Of a stretch of 37,609 nt of DNA, positions 9,595-19,638 are shown piece by piece; the stretch's first letter is position 1, and every line of letters starts with the position of its first letter. The position numbers and the translations under genes were made by a program. Source of the stretch: Chara braunii (lineage: Eukaryota > Streptophyta > Charophyceae > Charales > Characeae). Location of the stretch: contig BFEA01000092.1 in NCBI GenBank assembly GCA_003427395.1, positions 2,750,236-2,787,844 of the forward strand, in the 5' to 3' direction. The notes below the pieces were generated by a model that saw only the letters and a program-made list of their open reading frames with translations, searched no databases and was not told the DNA's origin.

Positions 9595-11206
9595 TGAGCA
9601 AGGACTGGACCCCGAAGACTGGTAGGAGAAGACGACGACCTAACCCACAACAGAACGAAGCCCAACTGTCAACACCCTACTGGACAGACCTTATCGTAAT
9701 TTGGAGAGGAATTCAGCCGAACAAAGCAAAGAAGCCCAAATTCAAAGAAGAAGTACTTCGTCAGCCCCTATTCGGGAATCAATATGTGAGGGATGCAGGG
9801 GATCTCCCTTTGTCGCTAGCAAAGGGCCAACACTGGCTTTCGTGGGTCAGACATGGCGTATGGAGGGTAAGGCACATCTGGGACGAAGCAAAGAAGGATT
9901 GGATTGATGAGGAACAAATGAGTCATCTGCTAAAAGGTTGTCATAATCGGCACGAAAATCTGACAACGGTCGTGAACAGCATCCCCGATGGGTGGAAAGA
10001 ACTACTAAAAGAAACATTTTCATGGAAATCAGGAGAATGGGGGGTGCTGATCCAAGATTCCGCACCCGAGAAAGCATACCAGCTTCACCGCAGATGCCCG
10101 GGCTCGGACCTCTCAGGGGTATTCATGTCTTTTCCCATAAGCCGGTCCAATCCCAACTCGCTCTCCATCCACAATATCGACCCTCGGGAAACAATCCTTA
10201 ATACTTATGCGCTCCGCAAGATAAGAGTATTGGGAACCTGGCCGAAATCAATATTCCAAATGAACACAACGATCCAGGATCTTGAATTCGACCCAGAAGA
10301 ATGGGCCTGGCTCTTAGGAAGCAATAGATTCTGTAAGACTCCCATTCAGATAACACAATACACAGTCAAAATGGGTTACAGGATGTTACTGAAAACACAG
10401 GACCCTGAACCTGTAATCAAGGAGCGATGGTCTAAATTGTTAGGACAGAGAATGGAGCCAATCCCCGAATTTCCCTGGCGAAAATACAAGTTTATCCGGC
10501 CAGTCAAAATTAAAAGCCTCCAATCACCTATAATGCTCTCCCAGTGAACGTTTGGCTACACATCCGAAGGAAGGACAGCGACCCGAACAGCTCAGAACGG
10601 TGCCTAGTGTGTTCGGACAACGAACGAGAAGATCTCACACACTGCCTGATAACGTGCAAGTTTGCTACTGACATTTGGGCGAGAGCCTCAGCACTCCGGG
10701 ACCATCTATTTCCTTCCTCCCTACCTGAACACCCGATTCAACTTCTCCTATGGACTAACATCCCAGCCCATTTCCATAAGCCTGAACGCACATGGTTNCA
10801 TCTATTTCCTTCCTCCCTACCTGAACACCCGATTCAACTTCTCCTATGGACTAACATCCCAGCCCATTTCCATAAGCCTGAACGCACATGGTTTGGAATA
10901 ATCAGGAAAGTGACTCTTTGGGTCATCTGGAAGGAAAGGTGCAACAAAATCATTGACAAGTCCAGTAATCAGGCGGAGCAGGTCTGGGCAGCAACAAAAC
11001 TCTTTTTGGAGACGGATATTCGATGCCAATGGAAGAAGGTCAAACTCCAGATTTGCCAGAACCCGAAGAAGCAACAAGAACTAATCTCCAATTTCAAGAT
11101 GGTGTGGTTAGTCAATGGGAAGATAGCCGACATTCATGCGCTGCAAATCAGATGGAAGGAATGGCATAACTCTGCGACTTCCCAAAGAACAAGAGTTTCT
11201 CTATAG
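9477..11206 (+). pseudogene. LINE A ORF2: C-terminal region with zinc finger
   Basis: The part up to 10547 carries RQPLFGN, HGVWRVRHIW and DPEEWAWLL blocks shared with LINE B. A frameshift near 10545 moves the end into another frame, where a reverse-transcriptase-associated zinc finger is complete: Cys20, Cys23, His33, Cys38 (CX2CX9HX4C) counted from 10544. The helical tail (WKERCNKIIDK onward) ends at 11206. The piece contains an exact 95-bp duplication around a single N at 10798, probably an assembly error. Its effect on the reading frame is therefore not biological. Confidence 0.78.
10703..10893. repeat. 95-bp exact duplication around one N, likely assembly artefact
   Basis: Bases 10703-10797 and 10799-10893 are identical and separated by a single N. 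That is what results when two overlapping contig ends are joined without merging. Confidence 0.85.
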
Positions 11207-11523
11207 GCTGGACAACGGGACTACAGGGATATATGACTCTCCAATTCCAACTCACTTGTTAAGCTGCCTGTTTTTCTTGGAATACTAGCATACCTGACAG
11301 GCCCCCGATAGAAGAGCTTGAGAGAAATTTCAGGGACAGGCAATCTGACAGTTAATCCTCCAGATCTCTGGAGCAATCAATGTTGATCAGGGTCCCTTCG
11401 GCCAGACGGAAGGGAGCGTGTGTGGGTATATTGATGTAATCTGGTTCATATGACTTGCCGGGGGAATAGGAACCGGACTGATGCTCCCCAGAATGGACAT
11501 GGAGCCATGGCCATAAGGACTTG
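11207..11523 (+). other. Probable LINE A 3' UTR, no gene seen
   Basis: Non-coding stretch between the LINE A stop and the start of the element B 5' LTR. No motif was recognised. Confidence 0.4.
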
Positions 11524-12025
11524 TGCAATAACCCATGCCATATGTCTCGTGGAAAGACTGAGGGCCAACTTGGCCACCCTCAGCCCAGGCCAAAACAGGG
11601 GTAAAGACCCCACACGAACATTCAGGGCCTGGACGTGAGACAGTTGACTTTTGTCGATTGCCTTGACCCCAACAGTCAAAGTCCAAAGGCACCCAGTCCA
11701 GGCCGCCGGTCAAGCACATACACTTGTTTGTATGCAGGTACCCAGACAACATAAAGTCCATGGGGAAAGCCTGCAACTGTACGATCCAGACCTTCGACTG
11801 TGACTCAATCTGGACGACTTAGGGAAGGAGACCCGATACCAGAGAGCCTCGACAAATACTACTTAAAGACTGGCCTCGAGGTGGTCATTATTCAGTCTTG
11901 CTATGCTGCTTTGACGTTGGCTCGACTTTGACACGGCGCCAGCTTCAGGCTGGCTTTGCGCTGGCATTGCGGACGACGACACGCAGTAGAGGCAGCATGC
12001 TGGCATTTCAGTGCGCCAGGCCATG

Positions 12026-12300
12026 TTGACGTGGCGCTGCCTCTGGTCTACGTGGCGCTGCCTCTGGTCTACGTGGCATGCTGACGTGGCGCTGCCTCTG
12101 GTACATGTGGCTCTGCCTCTGGTCTACGTGGCATGCTGACGTGGTGCTGCCTCTGGTATATGTGGCACTGCTCTTGGTTTACGTGGCGCTGCCTCTGGTT
12201 TACATGGCATGCTGATGTGGCGCTGCCTTTGGTATATGTGGCGCTACTTCTGGTCTACGTGGCATGCTGACGTGGCGCTGCCTCTGGTACATGTGGCGCT
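12026..12300 (+). promoter_or_regulatory. ACGTGGC-motif array in U3 of the 5' LTR
   Basis: Imperfect tandem array based on a unit of about 34 bp that combines TGACGTGGC, GCTGCCTCTGGT and TACGTGGCAT. I count eight exact ACGTGGC motifs plus several ATGTGGC or ACGTGGT variants, as CpG decay would produce. ACGTGGC is the core of plant ABRE/G-box elements bound by bZIP factors, and TGACG is a second bZIP core. The array ends just before the TATA box, so an enhancer role is likely but inferred. Confidence 0.6.
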
Positions 12301-12306
12301 ACCTCT

Positions 12307-12313
12307 TATATAA
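12307..12313 (+). promoter_or_regulatory. TATA box of the 5' LTR
   Basis: TATATAA directly after the motif array. The 3' LTR has AATATAA at the matching place (about 20433-20439), a one-base change. Confidence 0.5.
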
Positions 12314-12430
12314 GTGGCGCTGCGAGGGAGAGGAAGATCGGGATCTGTGGTTATAGAGGATCGAGTACTCACTTGTGGCTGATGTCGTCACTGGACATTT
12401 GCTGTGTCTTCAAAGTTTTCATGAGATAAC

Positions 12431-12444
12431 GTGCCATGTGGCAC
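12431..12444. promoter_or_regulatory. Decayed G-box palindrome in the 5' LTR
   Basis: GTGCCATGTGGCAC, the 5' LTR counterpart of the perfect palindrome at 20637-20650, with the central CG changed to TG. Confidence 0.45.
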
Positions 12445-12598
12445 TACTGTATGAAACCAGGATTATTCTTATTATCATTGATGATGTAGTGTGGAGCAGC
12501 CCGGAGAAGGAGAGGGATCAGAAGGGTTTTGTGTATTCTCTCTTCCTCTCCTTTGTCTATTCTCCCTCCACACTCTTCTATTTTTGGATAATGAGATA

Positions 12599-13191
12599 CA
12601 AATTCAACGAATTTTGGCGAATTTTTCACCGAAACTGTCATATTTCCCGGAATTTTTACTCTTTTCTCAGTTTTTCTTTTTGCCTGTTATATATGTGCTT
12701 TAGGGTATATCTGTATTCAGTTTCGCCGTATTTGAAGCAGTAACAAAAAACTTAGCAAAAACAGCAGACTCGAAAAAAGCTTTGGCGAACTCCGAAAGCT
12801 ACTCCGAATAGGGATTTATAGTTTTTCGCCGTGTCGCTACAAGCAATGTTGTCGAAACTTTTGTGAACAAACTATGCAGGGTCATAATACAAACATTAAA
12901 AAACCAATCAGGCAAAAAAAAGACGAAAAAATCAAACTCAAGAGCACTATAAATCCCTATTCGGAGTAGCTTTCGGAGTTCGCCAAAGCTTTTTTCGAGT
13001 CTGCGGTTTTTGCTAAGTTTTTTGTTACTGCTTCAAATACGGCGAAACTGAATACAGATATACCCTAAAGCACATATATAACAGGCAAAAAAAAAAACTG
13101 AGAAAAGAGTAAAAATTCCGAGAAATATGACAGTTTCAGTGAAAAATTCGCCAAAATTTGCCGAATTTTGGGCCTTCCATGAACCGCCTTT
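12599..13191. mobile_element. Foldback/MITE-like insert in the 5' LTR
   Basis: Comparison with the 3' LTR, which runs uninterrupted from GAGATA to CTGTTTG, shows an insert of exactly 593 bp. It is an inverted repeat with arms of about 215 bp (roughly 12606-12822 and 12946-13167), nearly identical, around a 123-nt loop. There is no coding capacity. The right end runs about 25 bp beyond the matching left arm, so the left end seems trimmed and no target duplication is visible. This would be a non-autonomous DNA element or foldback; its transcript would form a long hairpin. Confidence 0.8.
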
Positions 13192-13295
13192 CTGTTTGTG
13201 ATATCACGTCACGATCTAGAGACTTTCAGACAGATATTGAAACTACTGTTGATTGACGACTTCTGGGTATTTATCAGACTGGGTTGATTGCAATT

Positions 13296-13307
13296 TGGTA
13301 TCGGAGC
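13296..13307 (+). other. Primer-binding site of element B
   Basis: TGGTATCGGAGC, three bases after the LTR end. It differs by one base from TGGTATCAGAGC, the initiator-Met tRNA site common in plant LTR elements. Confidence 0.8.
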
Positions 13308-14186
13308 ATACTCTTCATCGCAATCCGCTGTCTGCTGACAGGTGCTGACGTGGCACCCAGGTAAGTGGGAGGTGCCGCATGTGCAATATGAAACGCGTTT
13401 ATTAATGCGCGCAGTCATACCGCAAGTCTATAATAGTGCACTTGCGAGCAGCCGTCCCTTGAAGATGATGACAAAGCTACATTGAAGATTGAAGAGTTGC
13501 ATTAGCAACAGGCTGATGTGGTGCTGGTACCACTGATGTGGCACATTGTTATGTAGCATGCAGGGCATGGTCTGACGTGGCACGTACCTGTATCATTACT
13601 GCTGGTTGTTGTTGTGCTGACGTGGTATATTCGTGTAAGGCAGACATGCATTGCAATGTGGCATCCCTCTTTGTAGACTGTTTCGGTCCTTGACGCTGAC
13701 GTGGCAAAATTGTTGCGATGGCAGGTCAGGGGTGACACGTGGCATGCGTAAGGACTGTTGAAGGTGTGAATGTGCACTTGGGTTGTACTGCTGCTACAGA
13801 TGATTGAGAAAAGAGCTAACCATTGATTGTGTTATGTGCTGGTTCTACTTACCTGTTGGTTGTCTATGGATGCTGTGCATACTTACACTTGTGCTATTGT
13901 CTTGATCACACTGGCCATGGTTGCGGTACGTGTAGTAGTAGAGTGTCATCACAAAGAATAGACAACAAAGTTAGAATTAAGGAAAGACTTGGAAATGTGT
14001 TTCTTCTGATAATTTCTTGTTGTAAAGTTGCTGCTGAAGACGCGTGTACTGTGGAATTTATTTTTGTCTTAAATTTTATTTATTGTGCAGTAAATACACG
14101 AGGACAAAATAAACTCTCTCTGGAAATCTCTGCGTACCTCCATCCTTACGTGGTTCATTCCGCTTTTCTTCTTTCCTATCCCTCTA
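13308..14186 (+). other. Leader of element B with further ACGTGGC motifs
   Basis: Non-coding, about 880 bp. TGACGTGGC-type motifs recur at about 13347, 13574 and 13698, a variant at 13619, and CACGTGGC at 13736-13743. The motif class of U3 therefore continues downstream of the primer site. Open stretches here have no recognisable protein. Confidence 0.5.
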
Positions 14187-16029
14187 ATAGTCTACGTTGA
14201 TGAGGAAGTAGGGGATCTTAAGACGCGTGGACAGATTGATGCAAGGAGGGAGACTTTGATCGGCCTCCTTCGCCAGCTCCTTTGTGAGATACACGGTGCC
14301 GGACCAGCAGCTGAACAATTTTTTCACGGGCAGTTCAACCTGCGAGCAGCAGAGGGTGAACTTGTGGCCGCAAAAACTAGTGTTCAGATGCTGGAAACCG
14401 GGCGTCGAGTCGAGGAACTCATTCAACAGGGGCGTATGGCTCTTGACCGGTATGTTGCTGAGCAGTTAGAAGAATTGAGTCGGAAAGGAAAGAAAGAAGA
14501 GACAAAAGAAGAAAAGAAAGTGGAGTCGGAAAGGAAAGAAAGAAGAGACAAAAGAAGAAAAGAAAGTGGAACCACAACTGTCAGTGGAATTAATGGAGGA
14601 AAATGTCAAATAGCTGGAGAATTCCTTGAGAGAAGAGAGAATAAAAATTGAAGAGTTCAGAAGAAAGAAATAAGAGAGAGAACAACAAGAAAAGATGTTG
14701 GAGGAAATGAGGGAGCGGTTTCACTTCGAGGAAGTTAAGACTGACCTGTCGTCCGTAGTGCAATCTATCATGGCTTACCTTGTTCATCTTGAAAGAAAGA
14801 TGGACTCTAACACTGTCTCATTGGAGACTATGATGAGAATGATGAAAGGTAAGGACAAGGTGAGTTTTGAGGAGGAGAAGAAGGGGGAAGTAGAAAAGAA
14901 ACCACCCCAGGAAAAACTGATGAAAGATGCAATGCGGCAGGAGGACAAACCCGGACCCTCGAAGAAGGAATCCAAGGAACCGGCAGGAAAGAAAGAAGAA
15001 CCGGTCAAGAAGAAAGAAGACCGACAAAAAAAAAGAACCGGTTAAGGAAGCGAAAAAACCAAAAAAGAAAGAAAAGGTTAAGACGAAATTGCCATTTACC
15101 TATAGCAACAAAAAGGAAGAAAATTTGTTGCTATGGATCGCCGAAATACAGACTTATTGCAGCACTGCACCCGTTGCGCCTGAAAGTCAGGTTGCTTTCT
15201 CCACGTCTTGTCTGGGAGGAGTGGCCAAGGAATGGGTGTTGGCCGAAGCTAACGCCGCTGGCTTTGAGGACATAGGTGAGTGGTCTAAGACCCTGACGTT
15301 GAGGCAGTTTCTCCAGAAAATCAAGAAGAGATTCCTCGACAAGACGACAGCCGATAAGGTTTTCGATGAACTCACCACCATAGGCCAAAAGCATTAGACT
15401 TTTGTTGATGCCTTGTCTCGTGAAGTGAACCGTCTGTTGTAGGTGTCTGGACTGAATCTTCAGGACAACCAGGTTCTCTACATCTACTCGCGTGCATTGC
15501 TCGAGCCCATTCGTGGACAGCTCGTGGCCGAATCTAAGTCGGGTAAGTATAACCATCGACAATTTCGCGATCTCGCTCTCCAAAGAGAGCAGATGACCGC
15601 GCAGGTAAAAGGGTCTTACGCTTCGGTGGTTAAGTCGGGAAAGTAGGAGGTTATGGCAAGCGGGTCCTTTGGCGGCAAAAGCGCCAGGACCATATGCTCG
15701 TATTATTTGACGATGAGACTGTAGAGAAGTTACCCCTCGATGAGTCTGAGGGAGGAGGAGGTAATGGCGGCAGCGAGTCCGGGAAGGGTGACGTCGTTGC
15801 CGTAATGGCCAACAAGGGAGGCCAAAGTCAGTGGAAGAAGAAGAAGAGGTCACGCTCGTTTCCCAAGCATCCCGACATTGCGTTCGGGAGACCTTGGGAA
15901 AAGATGAACATGACTCGGGAGGAGTGGCAGTCCAAGATGGACAATCGCCAGTGTCTCAAGTGTGGTACCGTGGGACATGTGATAGCCTGGTGCCCACTTA
16001 TCCGAAACCCAAAAGTGAGCAGCCAGTAG
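14187..16029 (+). pseudogene. gag of element B, split over three frames
   Basis: The N-terminal part (about 14187-14651) is helical and Lys/Glu-rich. A perfect 46-bp tandem duplication at 14479-14570 throws it out of frame. The coiled-coil part resumes at 14695 in exactly the frame that removing one copy would give. A second shift occurs at an A9 run at 15026-15034. The gag core at about 15080-15646 has LLLWIAEIQTYC, GGVAKEWV and FLQKIKKRFLD blocks, with in-frame TAG stops at 15395 and 15440 where Gln fits. The last part (15694-16029) ends in an intact CCHC knuckle, Cys87-Cys90-His95-Cys100 (CX2CX4HX4C), preceded by a Gly/Ser-rich linker and a basic stretch. Confidence 0.82.
14479..14570 (+). 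repeat. 46-bp perfect tandem duplication in gag
   Basis: Two identical 46-bp copies (14479-14524 and 14525-14570) of a purine-rich, Lys/Glu-coding segment. Because 46 is not a multiple of three, it breaks the frame. Confidence 0.9.
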
Positions 16030-16688
16030 GAGTAGCATCTGCTCCTACTGAGTCGAAGGGTTTAGATCAAGATAAAGGTAAGGTGTCTATAACCCCTTCT
16101 ACCCCTTCGACTCTCAAGGCAGAGGATGGCTCTTCTTCCGCCCGTCGTCCAGACCACCCTGACACACTCCTTTGTTCTGTCTCACTGAACGATTCCCTTG
16201 ACGAACTCGGGAATTAACTAATAACACTAAGGAGTTCGTGGGCGAAGAAAACAAAGTCTAAGGGTGAGTTAATGATCGCGGATGTTGAGATTGCGCACAT
16301 GCGAGTAGGTGCCTTGTTAGATCCGGGATCGACGCGGTCTTATATCTCAGAGAAGGCAATTCTAAAGTTGCATCTGGGAATGAAGGTAAAGGATTTACCT
16401 AGACCTATCATGTCTATACTGGCTGACAAGAGCACGATCACTGTCTCTGAAAATGTCGAGTGTTATTTCAGAACCAAGGAAGGTGAAAAAAATTTACACG
16501 AGGTATCCTTCCTTATAGAGAAGAATTTACCTATTGACTTAATTCTGGGTATGGATTGACATGAGGAACCCGACCCAAAAGTTAAGTTCAAAGATAAAAT
16601 TGTCAAACTCAAGGACGAGAAGTCCGAACTGCATGCTATCAAGTTATATCATAAGTTTGACTCTGACTCTACTCTGTCTTTCTGTTGT
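16030..16688 (+). pseudogene. Protease region of element B pol
   Basis: This frame, one away from the gag knuckle, begins with a Ser/Thr/Pro-rich linker and has a TAA at 16215. The aspartic protease follows: ALLDPGSTRSYIS, where the usual D-[ST]-G is D-P-G, so the catalytic Asp remains but the next residue is changed to Pro. The C-terminal signature ILGMD is followed by TGA at 16557, where this family normally has Trp (TGG to TGA). The frame then runs without interruption into RT, showing a fused Pol. Confidence 0.8.
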
Positions 16689-17774
16689 ATGAGTTATCCA
16701 GTTTTTCGATCGATGGTCGTTAAAAAGAAGTTAGATCAGGAGGTGATGATGGTGCTCATCAAACGAGTCGGTGAGTGTTCTTCATCTTACCCACCTTCTA
16801 TTGAAAAACTTTTTGATGAATACAAGGACTTGCAGACTGAGCCGACGGGAATCACTGAGCGTGCTATTAAGCACACGATTGAGATCATTCCCGGAAGCAA
16901 GATTCCCAAAGGTCCCATCTATCGAATGTCTCCTACGGAACTTGAGGAATTGCGTAAGCAACTGCAAGAACTTATTGATAAAGGATGGATTCGCCCTAAC
17001 TCATCTCCTTATGGTGCGCGTGCCTTATTTGTACCCAAAAAGGAAGGTGAAGTTCGCTTATGTATTGATTATCGCGGGCTGAATTCCGTCACTGTTAAAA
17101 ACACGGAACCTCTTCCGCGTATTGATGATCTATTGGATCAGTTGCAAGGGTGCAGGTATTTCAGTAAATTTGATCTTAAGTCAAGATACCACCAGATTGA
17201 GGTAGCTCTTGAGGATCAACACAAGACGACTTTCCAAACCAGGTATGGTCACTAAGAGTTCGTAGTTATGCCTTTCGGTCTGACCAATGCACCTGCGACC
17301 TTCCACAAGTCAATGAATGAGTTATTTCGTCAGTGGCTTGACCGATTCGTAATAGTCTATCTCGACGACATTCTAGTGTATAGCAAAACATTAGAAGATC
17401 ATGAAAAACACTTATGAATGGTCTCGCAGAAGTTGCGCGAGGGCAACTTCAAATTGAATCCGAAGAAGTCTGAGTTTGCTAAGCCTGAAGTTTTGTACTT
17501 TGGGCATATAGTAAACGAGGAAGGACTAAGGCCTGAAGAAAAGAAGATTACAACAATCAGAGATTGGCCACAACCTAAGACTATAACTGAACTAAGATCT
17601 TTCATAGGACTCACTAATTATTATAGGAAGTTCGTCAGAAAATTGTCTGTGATAGCTGCTCCTATGAGAAGATTACTGAAAGGAAAAGTCTTGGTTGTCG
17701 GACAAAGATTGTGTGTCGTCATTCAAAAAGTTGAAACATACCCTGACTCACTACCCCGTTTTAAAGATTGCTGA
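16689..17774 (+). pseudogene. Reverse transcriptase domain of element B
   Basis: In the same frame as protease. Blocks seen are [47 protein letters not shown], then a TAA at 17253 where Tyr or Phe is usual, then [16 protein letters not shown], and YLDD at 17358-17369. A TGA at 17415 sits where Arg (CGA) is typical. The thumb and connection continue through EVLYFGHIVNEEGL and RSFIGLTNYYRKFV. A one-base-type shift near 17690 moves the RNase H domain into another frame. Catalytic residues are intact. Confidence 0.88.
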
Positions 17775-18264
17775 CCCTTCCCTTCCTTTCATTGTCACGA
17801 CTGATGCCAGTCAGTATGGAATTGGGGTTGTGCTACAGCAGGATGACGGTAAGGGATATAGACCTGTCGAGTTTATGTCAAAGAGACTTCCGTCATAAAA
17901 AGTAGCCAACTCTACATATGAAAGGGAATTGTATGCCTTAGTAGCTGCACTAGATACCTGGAGACACTACTTGTTAGGAAGACACTTCACTATCTACTCT
18001 GATCACTCTACATTGAAGTGGATCAAGACTCAGCCTAGACTCTCTGACAAGTTGGTAAGGTGGTCTGCATTCATTGATACATTTGATTTTGAGGTGAAAA
18101 CCATCAAAGGTAAGTCTAATGTGGTTGCGGATGCTTTGTCCAGGCATGCAGATTTCTTTGAAACTATTGTCTCTTATCTCGATATTGGAAATGAATTGAA
18201 AGAACAGATCCGCCAGGGATATGGAAGTGATCCTATTTGGAGTCCTATCATTGGAACTCTATGA
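17695..18264 (+). pseudogene. RNase H domain of element B
   Basis: VTTDASQYGIGVVL carries the first Asp, YERELYALVAAL the Glu, IYSDHSTLKW the next Asp and VADALSRHADF the last Asp, so all catalytic positions are present. A TAA at 17896 sits in the PS-stop-KVANSTYE segment, where Gln (CAA) is usual, and the frame ends at a TGA at 18262. The frame is shared with integrase downstream. Confidence 0.86.
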
Positions 18265-19383
18265 AAGAACCCTGAGTTGTTTCCTGAATATCGAATGACT
18301 GATGGCTTACTCTTCTTATTGGATAAAACCGAAGAACGATTGTGTATTCCTCACTTATAACCAATCAAAAGTTTGATCATTGGGGAATGTCATGATGCGG
18401 AAGGTCACTTTGGTTTCAAGAAGACGTATGCCGATGTACGAGAACGTTTTGAGTGGAAAGGAATGAAGGAAGATGTACTAACGTATGTGCGGACTCGTCT
18501 TGTCTGTCAGAGGAACAAACCCTCACATGAGAATCCGATGGGACTACTGAGACCGCTGCCTATTCCAAGTGAGCCAGGTGAGTCTATCTCCATTGACTTC
18601 ATGAGCCTCACTAAGAGTCGCAATGACAACAGTCAGGTAATGGTCATCGTTGATAGATTCTCTAAGTACGCAATGTTCATTCCTTTACCTGCGGAAGCAA
18701 GAACCGAACTAATTATCCAAAAGTTTCAAATGCGATGGGTTTCTGAGTATGGATTTCCTAAAACCATCGTATCTGATAGAGATGTTAGGTTCACTCGTCT
18801 GCAATGGCAAAAGTTGATGGAAGTCTACGGAACCCGGTTGACCATGTCGTCAGGCAGACATCCTGAAACGAATGGCCAAACTGAGCAAATGAATCGTCTT
18901 TGCCAACAACTTTTGCGAAAGTATGTCCGTCCTGAACAGATTGACTGGGATGAGAACTTGCCGAAAATTGCTAGTGCATATAATAACAGTATACATACTA
19001 TTACAGGAAGAACACCTAATGCATTACATAAAGGTTGGAAGCCTAAGCGTCCCATTGATGCGTTAACTAGAGACCAGATTCAGAGGCTACCCCCAGGAAC
19101 ACAAGAATTCGCAGTTTTGTATGAAGAAGACATTAGAAAAGTGAAGGAAAACATACAGAAAGCCCAACTGCAAATGATCGAACAAGCTAATAAACATCGT
19201 CGTCCTTCACAATTTCAGGAAGGGGACTTTGTCTGGGTTAAGTCTAAAGAGTTTTCCTTGGAAGAAAACGTGTCTCAGAAACTGCTACCTGTCTACCATG
19301 GACCCTGGGAAGTTCTCAAAGTAATTGGAGGTGAAGATGGACCTTCCTATCGTATAAATATGCCTCCACACCTCAGGACATAA
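18265..19383 (+). pseudogene. Integrase of element B, one zinc-binding Cys lost
   Basis: In the same frame as RNase H, with a TAA at 18358. Counting from 18373, the zinc-binding module has His7, His12 and Cys45, but position 42 is Arg (CGT) where Cys (TGT) is expected. The CX2C half is therefore broken by one base. The catalytic core is intact: Asp75 in SIDFMSL, Asp135 in IVSDRDVRF and Glu171 in NGQTEQMNR, with 35 residues between the last two. The C-terminal GPWEVLKV module and PSYRINMPPHL follow. The frame ends in a TAA at 19381, where the family normally has a residue before AIFHASKL. Confidence 0.88.
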
Positions 19384-19638
19384 GCTATCTTCCATGCGTC
19401 TAAACTGCTACCCTATGTAGAAAGTGATAACTTTCCAAATAGGCCATCTATGTTTCTACCCTCTATGAATGGAGGCTATGAAGTTGAGAAAATATTGGAA
19501 CATGGCTATTTCTCTACAGGTGGCAGGGGACGACCTCAGAAGCAGTACAAGGTAAAGTTCAAGTCCCAACCCCCATCTGAAGGAAAGAACTCCTACCTAC
19601 TGCTCCTGATATTATTGCTGCATAAGAACGTGGTTTAA
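19384..19638 (+). pseudogene. Chromodomain-like tail of element B integrase
   Basis: Still in the integrase frame after the TAA. AIFHASKL closes integrase, then YEVEKILEHGYF, GRGRPQKQYKVKFKS follow. This matches the first two strands of the chromodomains that chromoviral integrases use to target chromatin. The expected Trp of the VKWKG strand is Phe, and the final helix (usually with a Trp-Glu motif) is replaced by unrelated sequence up to the stop at 19638, so it is probably incomplete. Confidence 0.68.

Larger units (their letters stand above)
7735..11523 (+). mobile_element. LINE A, L1-like, 5'-truncated and decayed
   Basis: This non-LTR retrotransposon begins inside ORF2, upstream of RT. 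Its first recognisable residues align by eye with the middle of LINE B ORF2, so ORF1 and the endonuclease are missing, as expected from incomplete target-primed reverse transcription. It then carries RT, the C-terminal region and a zinc finger, ending at a stop at 11206. About 317 bp of non-coding sequence follow up to the 5' LTR of element B and may be its 3' UTR. There is no A tail before the LTR; the A run at 20920-20945, beyond element B, may be the displaced tail. Confidence 0.8.
11524..13292 (+). repeat. 5' LTR of element B
   Basis: Starts TGCAATAACC and ends ATTGCA, and matches 19692-20902 along its length. It is 1769 bp because of the foldback insert at 12599-13191; without that it is 1176 bp. 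U3 carries the ACGTGGC-rich array, followed by a TATA box at 12307-12313. About 80 bp present after the TATA box in the 3' LTR are missing here. Confidence 0.92.

Noticed and set aside
12375-12743. Open stretch across the 5' LTR
   Set aside because: It runs from the LTR into the foldback insert, and the same start in the 3' LTR gives a different end; no motif.
13823-14200. Cys-rich open stretch in the element B leader
   Set aside because: No signal peptide pattern or family match I can support, and it lies in the untranslated leader before gag.
3683-19383. Alternative genetic code or stop readthrough to explain in-frame stops
   Set aside because: All three stop codons occur, at positions expected to be Gln, Arg, Trp and Tyr, and frameshifts are equally common; decay explains this better.
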